DNA of 20,921 nucleotides, taken from positions 1 through 20,921 of the IMG/VR virus record IMGVR_UViG_3300009103_000182; one strand, given 5' to 3'. This document shows, in pieces, positions 1 through 7,800 of this stretch; the stretch's first letter is position 1, and each line of letters begins with the position of its first letter. Under the pieces are notes generated by a model. The model did not search any database and had not been told where the DNA came from. It saw nothing but the letters and a program-made list of their open reading frames with translations. The stretch is from a virus. The translations under genes and the position numbers were made by a program.

Positions 1-9
1 CCTAAAGAT

Positions 10-660
10 ATGTCTCAATATAATAAATTAGGTCTATTTGGAGAAGTACCAGAAGATTTTGAAGTGGATGAAAAAATTGTAGCAGATGATGTACCTATGG
101 CAAGAATGGATAGATGGACTGATCCTATTGAAGATGATTTAATGGGTTATAATGAACATTATACAATGGGTAGCGATGCACCCGGACCGTGGAACAATTT
201 TAATAGACCTACTTCTAATTTAGATAAAGTAACAAACCTTCAAACAAATATAGATTGGATGGGTGGGATGGAGAACACACCTTCAGATCTTGCTATGGAG
301 TACGATAGGTCAGGATTAGCAGAACATAGTGATGGCATGTCATTTTACGATTTTATATTAGAAAAGAGCAAAGAACCTGACACTGGAGGAGTTACTTCAA
401 TTAATAATAATTTGTCAGATATGATAGTACCAGTTGGAATAAATGCAGATCAAAAGAAACAAGCTTTAAAGGATATAGAATTTGGTGCGGAACCTTGGAC
501 ATCGTTTGCCAGACTACAAAACCTAGATGATACTAAATGGTGGGGAGGTAAGAAAGACACCCATATTAGACCAAACGAGTTTATTGAGTTGTGGGAATCA
601 CAAACAGGTCAACCAATGAGTGACTCCGACAAACAAAAAATATATAACCAATATACATAA
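10..660 (+). CDS. Uncharacterised acidic protein of the virion module, possibly 5'-partial
   Basis: Encodes 216 residues from the ATG at 10. The frame stays open to base 1 with no stop, and no Shine-Dalgarno site fits in the nine bases available, so this may be the C-terminal part of a longer protein. I do not recognise the family. The product is acidic and polar, rich in Asp, Asn, Met and Trp (for example the DDTKWWGGKK stretch near residues 173-182), with no signal peptide or membrane segment. Its stop overlaps the start of the next gene (TAATG at 658-662), so it is translationally coupled to a chain of virion-type genes. A structural or assembly role is inferred from position only. Confidence 0.6.
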   Translation: MSQYNKLGLFGEVPEDFEVDEKIVADDVPMARMDRWTDPIEDDLMGYNEHYTMGSDAPGPWNNFNRPTSNLDKVTNLQTNIDWMGGMENTPSDLAMEYDRSGLAEHSDGMSFYDFILEKSKEPDTGGVTSINNNLSDMIVPVGINADQKKQALKDIEFGAEPWTSFARLQNLDDTKWWGGKKDTHIRPNEFIELWESQTGQPMSDSDKQKIYNQYT

Positions 661-833
661 TGGCACAGAAAATAGTTAGACTCGGATTTCCAAAAGCTAG
701 ACCTGAATATACACCAAGTCAGCTAGATCAACTAATGGATACACTAGAACAATTAATACAACAATTAAACACTACTTTCTCTAATGAAATACCAGAGAAT
801 ACTAGTGCACAACAAGCATGGTTTTTTAAATAA
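660..833 (+). CDS. Small helical protein, 57 aa
   Basis: A 57-codon gene starting at the ATG that shares its A with the previous stop, and ending in a TAA that shares its last A with the next ATG (TAATG at 831-835). The product begins MAQKIVRLGF, then has a Gln- and Leu-rich stretch at about residues 21-40 (QLDQLMDTLEQLIQQLNTTF) with helix-forming spacing suited to a short coiled coil, and ends in QAWFFK. Start-stop overlaps on both sides and the exact fill of the 172-base gap between neighbours are the main reasons to call it real. The function is unknown; a small virion or assembly protein is plausible from its neighbours. Confidence 0.75.
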   Translation: MAQKIVRLGFPKARPEYTPSQLDQLMDTLEQLIQQLNTTFSNEIPENTSAQQAWFFK

Positions 834-1168
834 TGGCAAATACTTATAAGAATAATATAGCAAATATAACATCTACAGGATCAGACGTAGCTTTTTATAC
901 ATGTCCTTCAGATGCTACAGCTATTATTAATACTATTTTTGTCTATAATAGATCGGGAGGAGCAGCTACTTTCTCTCTTAAATTAACTGATACATCAGAG
1001 TCATCAAGTACAACGATCTACTACAACGCCTCTCTAGCTAATCTTACTACAGATACGGTTTTAGGTGATGGAAATGTTGTAGTTTTAGAGGATTCTGATA
1101 TATTGAAAATCAACACGGATGCACAACCATTAGATATTACGGTAAGTGTACTGCAAATAACAAGGTAA
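833..1168 (+). CDS. Small beta-rich putative virion protein
   Basis: Encodes 111 residues. The sequence is Thr-, Ser- and Ala-rich with alternating hydrophobic residues (TIFVYNRSGGAATFSLKLTD around residues 34-53, and DITVSVLQITR at the C-terminus), as in a compact beta-sandwich. There is no signal peptide, membrane helix or catalytic motif. Small beta-sandwich proteins of this kind in marine phages are often neck, head-decoration or fibre-related virion components, but no specific family can be named from sequence alone. It starts at a TAATG overlap with the 57-aa gene and is followed after one base by the 69-aa gene, so it belongs to the virion transcription unit. Confidence 0.7.
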   Translation: MANTYKNNIANITSTGSDVAFYTCPSDATAIINTIFVYNRSGGAATFSLKLTDTSESSSTTIYYNASLANLTTDTVLGDGNVVVLEDSDILKINTDAQPLDITVSVLQITR

Positions 1169-1169
1169 T

Positions 1170-1379
1170 ATGAGCGAAGAATATGTAATAGTAGATGGCA
1201 AAAAAGTCCCGGTTTTACCGGCTAAATCTACAGTCACTATCAAAAATAAAAGAACAGGAGCGGTTTATAATGATAAAGCGCATTTTGATTCTGATGTGGC
1301 TAACCCAGAAACAGATACAACTGATGATGATTTCAGACAAGATGTTAAAATTCAAGTAGCGGAGGTAGTAGCTAAATAA
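1170..1379 (+). CDS. Small conserved phage protein with KNKRTGAVY motif
   Basis: Encodes 69 residues. The centre reads VTIKNKRTGAVYNDKAHFDSD and then has an acidic stretch, ADVANPETDTTDDDFRQDV, ending in a short hydrophobic strand, KIQVAEVVAK. From memory, small proteins with an IKNKxTGxxY core followed by an Asp/Thr-rich segment and xRDVxVxV recur in cyanophage and pelagiphage genomes as uncharacterised, probably virion-associated proteins. The ATG at 1170 follows the previous stop by one base, and the stop at 1377-1379 lies one base before the next ATG. Coupled position supports structural or assembly use; the biochemical role is unknown. Confidence 0.7.
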   Translation: MSEEYVIVDGKKVPVLPAKSTVTIKNKRTGAVYNDKAHFDSDVANPETDTTDDDFRQDVKIQVAEVVAK

Positions 1380-1380
1380 T

Positions 1381-2694
1381 ATGCAAAGTATAAACATGCC
1401 ACAAGCAGCATTACTAGCAGGAATGCAACAAGGTCAAGGTCAAAATCCTTTGATGCAACAAGGATTTAGAGGTGGTGGTGTAGCTTCTTTACGTCCAATG
1501 TATAGAGGTGGTGGCACTATTGGTGGTGGAATTATTCATGGTACTCCAATGGGAAGTAGAACTGGATATTTTAAACCTTGGAAAAAAGCAAAGAAAGCTT
1601 TAAAAAAAGTAACTAAACCTTTTAAAAAAATCGCACAAAAATTAGTACCAAAAGAATTAGCTCCGGCTATGACTTGGGCTGCACCTTTCATGGGTCCTAT
1701 TGCAGGTCCATTAATGGGTGGTCTTGGTTCATTAAAAATGCATGGCAAACTTGATCCACGGATCATGTTGGCTGCAACATTACCACATATGAGATTTGGT
1801 ATGCCTACTAAAACTGGTAGTGGTTTTGGTTATGGAAACTGGAACGTTGGAAAAGGAGGATCTTCTCTTAGAAATATTTTAACTGGAAAAGGACAAGGTT
1901 TTAGTGATGGAATTTTAAATACTAGATTCGGTAACTTTGGAACTCAGTTAGATGAAAAATTATTTGGAAGAGCACCTAGCGTTCAAAGAAGCATGAGCCA
2001 AGATGGTTTAAGAACATCAGTTATCCCAGGTAAAAAAGGTTGGTTAATGGATATTAAAGGCGGAGCTTTACCAGAAGGTCAAGGAAGCTTTGCAGAAATT
2101 ATGAAAACTTTGACAGGTGCTAGAGGTCAGGAAGGTGGATTTAAAGAAACATTAGAAGTTGTAGGGACTATTATAGGTTCTTCTACTTCTTACGCTGAAG
2201 CATTAGAGATGGCAAACCAAGCTGGTGTTGGAGAACATATGCCAGGAACTGAAGAAGAATATAATGAACTAAAAAGAAGGAGAGATGAGCAAACCAAAGA
2301 TTTTTGGAAAGGAACTGAAGCTGAAAACTATAGAACTGGTGGAAGAGTAGGATATGCTATGGGTAGCGCACAGTTTCCACCGCAAAGAAGAACAGGTTTT
2401 CAATGGGGAAGTGATCAAGGCGAAGGTCTTGGTGGAGAGGAAGTTGAAGCAGACATGAGATACACTGGTGGATTTATGCCTTATGGTGAAGAACCTAAAG
2501 CAGATGATGTACCAGCAAGATTAAGTAAAGATGAATTTGTATTTACTGACCAAGCAGTAGCAGGTGCAGGGGATGGAGATATTGAACTTGGAGCAGAACG
2601 TCTATATAATGTTATGAAAAATTTAGAACAAGGTGGAAGACTTTCTGAAGAAACTCAGGGAGAGATGGGACAAGGAATAGGAACAATAATATAA
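1381..2694 (+). CDS. Glycine-rich virion protein with cationic amphipathic segment and C-terminal DDVPARLSKDEFVF motif
   Basis: Encodes 437 residues. The N-terminus is Gln/Met/Gly-rich with GFRGGGVASLRPMYRGGG at 29-45. Residues 65-92 are strikingly basic (11 Lys within 65-87) and look amphipathic; a Pro/Gly hinge and a hydrophobic stretch (about 95-118, rich in Ala, Met, Gly and Pro) follow. Near the C-terminus, about 374-393, is ADDVPARLSKDEFVFTDQAV, a motif I know from structural and internal proteins of marine phages, commonly with an SPGEFV variant. It is followed by GAERLYNVMKNLEQGGRLS. There is no enzyme motif. It lies directly upstream of the YMxPY-type internal protein and overlaps it (TAATG at 2692-2696). 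An internal virion protein that touches DNA or membrane during ejection is a reasonable inference, not shown. Confidence 0.75.
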   Translation: MQSINMPQAALLAGMQQGQGQNPLMQQGFRGGGVASLRPMYRGGGTIGGGIIHGTPMGSRTGYFKPWKKAKKALKKVTKPFKKIAQKLVPKELAPAMTWAAPFMGPIAGPLMGGLGSLKMHGKLDPRIMLAATLPHMRFGMPTKTGSGFGYGNWNVGKGGSSLRNILTGKGQGFSDGILNTRFGNFGTQLDEKLFGRAPSVQRSMSQDGLRTSVIPGKKGWLMDIKGGALPEGQGSFAEIMKTLTGARGQEGGFKETLEVVGTIIGSSTSYAEALEMANQAGVGEHMPGTEEEYNELKRRRDEQTKDFWKGTEAENYRTGGRVGYAMGSAQFPPQRRTGFQWGSDQGEGLGGEEVEADMRYTGGFMPYGEEPKADDVPARLSKDEFVFTDQAVAGAGDGDIELGAERLYNVMKNLEQGGRLSEETQGEMGQGIGTII

Positions 2695-3617
2695 TGGCAG
2701 ACACAGTAACAAATATAAACCAACCATGGGCACCCATAGGAACAGGAATTTCAAAAGCTATTGATCTAGGAACAACAGCTGTTGGTAAAACACCACCAAC
2801 AACGGCCTTGGGTTTACCACAACAAGCAGGTGTAGATCAATTTACACAGCAAGCACAAGATTTAGCAGCTAGTCAACTAGGACTAGGTTCATTTACTAGA
2901 GACCCAACTACTGGAGCTGTAACTGGTATTGGAACAGGTACAGGGGTTGCAGGTTATGCTCCTTACTTAACAGGTACAGGAACACAGGCTGGCGCAGCGC
3001 AATTAACGGGTACTGGAGCAGGAACAGGACTAGGTTCTATTTCTTCTTATATGTCTCCTTATGCAACAGATGTTAAGGCTACAGCACTCAAAGAATTCGA
3101 TGATCAAAGATTAAGAGACCAACAAGGTTTACAAGCGGACGCATTAAAAGCAGGAGCTTTTGGTGGTGGTAGACATGGGTTAACAGAATCAGATTTCTTA
3201 CAACAATCTCTAATAGACAGAGCAAGATTAGTATCTGGTCTAGATGCAGATGCTTTTGCTGATGCAAGAAAAGCAAGAACAGATGACAGAGATGCATTAA
3301 TGGATCTAGCTAAACAACAACAAATAATGAAGTCCGGTGACATTGCACAACTTGGTCAACTAGGTCAAGCTGGACAATTGTATGGACAAGCAGGTTTAGA
3401 TACTGCAGCTCAAGCGGCTAAGCAAAAATGGTCAGAACCAATGGATAGAATAAGTTGGTATGCTAATTTACTTGGTGGTTTAGGTGGAGGACTAGGTCAA
3501 TCTGCTCCTTTTGGAGGTCCAATGGCTCAAACACCTTCTCCAGGTATGCAAGCAGTAGGAACAGGACTTGGTTCATTAAATATAATGGATTACTTAGGTA
3601 AAATTTGGAACCCGTAA
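2694..3617 (+). CDS. Internal virion protein of the marine-phage YMxPY / GAFGGxR family
   Basis: Encodes 307 residues. The N-terminal third is Gly/Thr-rich and low in complexity (GTGTGVAGYAPYLTGTGTQAG, roughly 80-100). The core carries YMSPYATDVKATALKEFDDQ (119-138), then a helical Gln/Asp/Ala-rich segment with LKAGAFGGGRHGLTESDF (151-168) and LDADAFADARKARTDDRDAL (183-202). The YMNPY ... GAFGGSR combination recurs in podovirus-type marine phages in proteins placed among internal virion or DNA-ejection proteins. The tail has Gly-rich repeats (LGQLGQAGQLYGQAG, about 220-234) and SWYANLLGGLGGGLG. It sits between two other putative internal proteins, as T7 gp14-gp15-gp16 do. The role is inferred from family memory and gene order; no direct sequence homology to T7 gp14 is claimed. 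Confidence 0.78.
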   Translation: MADTVTNINQPWAPIGTGISKAIDLGTTAVGKTPPTTALGLPQQAGVDQFTQQAQDLAASQLGLGSFTRDPTTGAVTGIGTGTGVAGYAPYLTGTGTQAGAAQLTGTGAGTGLGSISSYMSPYATDVKATALKEFDDQRLRDQQGLQADALKAGAFGGGRHGLTESDFLQQSLIDRARLVSGLDADAFADARKARTDDRDALMDLAKQQQIMKSGDIAQLGQLGQAGQLYGQAGLDTAAQAAKQKWSEPMDRISWYANLLGGLGGGLGQSAPFGGPMAQTPSPGMQAVGTGLGSLNIMDYLGKIWNP

Positions 3618-3624
3618 GGATAAT

Positions 3625-4863
3625 ATGGCAACAGTTTTAAAAAGACCGATGTTTAGATTAGGCGGACCCAGCTCCGATGGAGTTGGTATTACGTCCGGTC
3701 TAAGACGTTATGGATTTGCAGATCCTGAAAAAAAGAGCCCGGAACTTGTGGAGGCTGAACAAGCAATTTTAAATCCAGAGAAACCTAAATATGGTTTTAA
3801 AGAATTAATATCTGATGCTTATAGAACTTCTAAAGGTGCAGTTACTGGTATGGATTGGTTGGAGAATGCAGCTGATTTAGCATTGGAAAGAGGTGATGAA
3901 GAAAAAGTTAAAGCAGAAGCTAAGAAGCTATCAGATTTAGAACTACTGCAAAAAATTAGAGCTGATAAATTGGCAAGACAAGATAAAGCGTTTGATCAAA
4001 AGACAACTTTAAGATCATTAGATCAAGTCGATGAACAAATCGCTCAATCTCAAGCTGATTTTGAATGGAAAAAAAATATAGACAACCAAAAGCTAGAAAT
4101 AGAGAGAGAAAAACTAGCAGCTGGTGATCCTACAATTAAAGCACGTTTAGATTTACTGGAAGATGTAATGGTCTCAATGGATGAGTGGAGAAAAGCTAAT
4201 CCAGGAAAAAGTGTTCTTGATTGGATGCAAGGTGGAGATATGTTTAAAATAGATGCTAAAATAAGAAACGCTAACCCTGCATTTCCAGGAATACATCGTA
4301 TTCTTGAAGAGATAGAATCTGAACTTAGAGCGTTTGATCCAGGAGCTTATGATGATAACGAACTAACTCTTCCAAAAGATAAATGGGAAGTTGAAAATGA
4401 AAGACGTAGACTTATTCAATCAAAACTAGGTTCTTATTTAAGTTTTACTGGAGAAAATATCGAAATATTAGATGAAACTTGGAAAGGCGCTAGAGGTGGT
4501 AGACCTGGATACAACATGGGCATGGGTCCTGTAACGGATCAACAAACAGATATGTCTATGACTGAAAATATTGACACACCACAAGGTGATATGTCTATGA
4601 CTGAAAATATAGATGTAAATCAAATAGCACAAGCGCAAGGCTTTCCTTCACAAACTTTACCTAGTGACGATCCTTATGTTTTATTAAGAGCAAGATTACC
4701 TGAAGAAATTTCTGATGATGTTGTAAGACTAATTGCATACAACCCTGATGCATTCGCAGACTTTGCGGATATTGAAACTCAAGATGATGTTATAGCATTC
4801 AATAAAAAATGGGGAGTTGAATTAGTTGTTAACACTGATGAAATGTCAGGTGCTATAGCATAG
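3625..4863 (+). CDS. Putative internal virion protein with central coiled coil and short internal repeat
   Basis: Encodes 412 residues and is preceded by a moderate AAGGA site. The N-terminus, VLKRPMFRLGGPSSDGVGI, resembles the MFRxGGxxxxG opening common to marine podovirus internal proteins. Residues about 85-175 are Lys/Glu/Gln-rich with heptad-like hydrophobic spacing, indicating a long helix or coiled coil. RGGRPGYNMGMG follows near 290-300, then two copies of DMSMTENID encoded by a 23-base direct repeat. The C-terminal 80 residues are acidic (DDPYVLLRARLPEEISDDVV). There is no enzyme motif or membrane segment. It lies immediately upstream of the 1572-aa giant, so it occupies the position that gp15 occupies in T7. 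Confident as a gene; the virion role is inferred. Confidence 0.75.
   Translation: MATVLKRPMFRLGGPSSDGVGITSGLRRYGFADPEKKSPELVEAEQAILNPEKPKYGFKELISDAYRTSKGAVTGMDWLENAADLALERGDEEKVKAEAKKLSDLELLQKIRADKLARQDKAFDQKTTLRSLDQVDEQIAQSQADFEWKKNIDNQKLEIEREKLAAGDPTIKARLDLLEDVMVSMDEWRKANPGKSVLDWMQGGDMFKIDAKIRNANPAFPGIHRILEEIESELRAFDPGAYDDNELTLPKDKWEVENERRRLIQSKLGSYLSFTGENIEILDETWKGARGGRPGYNMGMGPVTDQQTDMSMTENIDTPQGDMSMTENIDVNQIAQAQGFPSQTLPSDDPYVLLRARLPEEISDDVVRLIAYNPDAFADFADIETQDDVIAFNKKWGVELVVNTDEMSGAIA
4549..4610 (+). repeat. 23-base direct repeat inside the coiled-coil virion gene
   Basis: Bases 4549-4571 and 4588-4610 are identical over 23 positions, 39 bases (13 codons) apart. They encode two copies of DMSMTENID separated by TPQG. 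Identity at codon third positions points to a recent duplication in frame rather than old sequence constraint. Confidence 0.85.
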
Positions 4864-4871
4864 GAGGTCCA

Positions 4872-7800
4872 ATGGCATCTCTCTACGAGAAATTCTTTAA
4901 CAAGAAACCCCCACTATCTGGAAAATCCAAATTTCAAGAAGAAGCTGAGAACCCACCTGGAATTCTTTCTAGGGACTACATAAAAAAAGTTCAAAACTTT
5001 ACACCGGAATCTAAGGAAGACATCCGAAGATTCATGCACCTATTTAGTAGAAATCTTAAGCCTTTAGAAATGTATATAGATCAGATGGCAACTGAAGGTC
5101 GTTCTGATATTAAAAATTTTTCTAAATTCATGCACCCTGAAGATAAGATGAAATGGGCTGACTATAATTATTTAGGAAAGAAAACTTACGATATGACCTA
5201 TCGTAAAGATACTAAGAGAGGTCAACAAATACAAAAAGAATTTACTAAAAGTCCATGGTTACAGATTCCAGCCGGAGTTAGTACAGGAGTCTGGAATACA
5301 ATAGCAGGGACCGCGGAACTTGGAGCTGCGCTATCCGATTTAGCATTAGATACAGAATATTTACCAATCATAGAAAAAGCTTTACCAGCAGTAGAGTTAA
5401 TGGATATCTATGGGGACAAAGCTGGCTCAGTTGCTAAGTTTACATCTATCTTAGTCCAATATGGTTTAGGTTGGGGTATTGCTAGAAAGATAGCACAAAA
5501 AGTTATTGGTAAACTAGCTAAAAGAAAACTAGCACAGAAAACTGCTGGAATGTTAGACAAGGTTAAGATCCCTAATCTTTTCGGTGGTAAAACTGGAATG
5601 GACATTGCAAGGTTCGGTGGCTACTGGGTATTACCAGCTGCTGTTGGTGATGCGATGGTTTCTAACCAAGCGAATATGACAATGGGAGATGTCTTTGGTA
5701 AAGAAGATGCTACCGGTGTGACAGCTCCTTTAAGAAAGTTATTAATGAATTCTAAATCTGAAAGTCTTGAAGGACTAACAGGTAAAGAAAGAGCGGCAGC
5801 TATTCTTAGAAACAAATTAAAATTTGGAGCTGAAGGTGCAGCGTTATTTGGTGGTATGACTTTGATAGGACCATCATTAAAGTTAGCGGCTAAAACTAGT
5901 GGAAAAATATTAGCAGGGCAACAGCTACCTAAGTCTTTACAGATGGGTCCTATTAAAAAGATTCCTGGCTTAGCTGATATGACATTAGGTTTAGGTAGTA
6001 AAATTATGTCCGCACAAACTAAAGGTGGCATTGGAATACCAGGTCTCTTTAGATTAGCTAAGAAAGGTTGGACTAAAGGTATGACTAAACTTGGTATACC
6101 TAAAAGAGAATACTGGAAATTCTCTGACTTTAATACTGTCAGAAGATTAATAGACGACTGGGTTCTAGCCCCGCTTACACCTAGTTGGAAATTTGATAAG
6201 GGTTCTGCAACAGCCATGAGACTACAACAAAACATGGTTAGAAAAGTTAAAAAGAATTTTGATATATGGCAAAGACAATTAGATAGAGCTATGTATGGTT
6301 TAGTTAAAGCAGGTTTTAGTGACATTGCATTTAACAGTCGAACATCTGTAGCTGCTATGAGTTACTGGGATGATGTTTTAAAAGTTTTAAAAGGTGAAAT
6401 GAAACTAGATAAGATTCCTAAGTCTTTAAGAACAGGAACAAGAGCTATAAGAAAAATGATTGATGATCAAACAGAAGCTCTTCAACCTATTATTAGAGAC
6501 CTCGATGTAAGAGAAGAAATGATTAAGAACATGGGTAGATATCTACACACTAGCTATGAAATCTTTAAGAACTCTAAGTGGAGAGCTTCAAAAGAGGTAG
6601 TGGATGAAGGTATTAAATACTTTATGAATTTATTAAGACAAAGTGATCCAAGATATGTAGGTGCTAGAAAAGGAAGTGAATCTTACAAAAGATTGGTTGC
6701 TGATGCAACAGAAAAAGTAAACTCTATTCTTGCTATTGGTAGAAGAGAAGGAACTACTCCAGCTATGAGATTAAAAGAAATTATGAATCAAGCTGCTTCT
6801 ATTAGAGTACCAGCTAATATATTTAAAGATGTTAAGAATATTCCAGAGGAGATAGCAAACCTATTAGGTAAAGTAAGAGATCCTAAAAGTATTATATTAG
6901 ATACCTTGGTTGAACAAGCTAACACTATTCACTCTTTTAATGCGTACAGAGAAATGGCACAACAAGGATTAGGTAAATGGATATTTAGAAATAGAAATGA
7001 ATACTTAGATTTTGTAGCTAAAAATAATATTGTTAATCCTAGATCATTAAAAGAAATAACTGTTAAAAAACCATACAACATGGACCTTGAAGATATATTT
7101 AAAAATAAAGATGGAAGTAACATGTTGGCTCCTCCTGAAATGGTAAAGGCTATTAGTGATCAAACATTATTAATAGATCAAGTCTTAAAACTTCCATTCT
7201 ATAAAAGTTTATTAGCTATTAAAGCTGCAACACAAATTAATAAAACTGTTCTTTCATTAATGACTCAAATGAGAAACATAACAACTGCGAGTTCATTTGC
7301 TATGGCTAATGGACATGTAGGTTCAGGTGCATCGGTAGCAGATAACTTTGAAATGCTATGGAAAGAAATGGTAGGTAAGACTGATGATCCCAACGCTTTA
7401 AGAGAATTGATGGAAGAAGCTTTAGAGATGGGAGCCTTAGATAATTCTACTATTGCAAGAGAATTGGAAGACTTAATACCTGAGCTAATTGGTTCAAGTA
7501 AGGTCCCTAACATATCTAAAACAGCAGAACAAGTAATTAAAAAAATAAGAAAAGGAGATAGAATAGATATTACCGAGGATGTTGTAGGTAGAACGGTTAG
7601 TGATACTGCTAAATTAGGTCCAGTAACTGATGAAATATTTGAAAGATTATTAACTAACAAAGGAATGATTGGAAAGTTAGTTCAAAAATCTTTAGAAGCA
7701 TATCAATTAGGTGATAACGTTTGGAAATTATTTGGTTATCAATTTACTAAGTCTCAATTACAACCTGCATTTAAAAGTTTAGATGATGTTAAAACATACT

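Noticed and set aside
5621-6325. 234-residue open frame on the - strand
   Set aside because: It lies wholly inside the 1572-aa gene, has no ribosome site, and its Pro/Leu/Ile-rich composition is what reverse-strand reading of an AT-rich coding region gives.
7265-7660. 131-residue open frame on the - strand
   Set aside because: Shadow of the giant virion gene, with no motif and no promoter or ribosome site.
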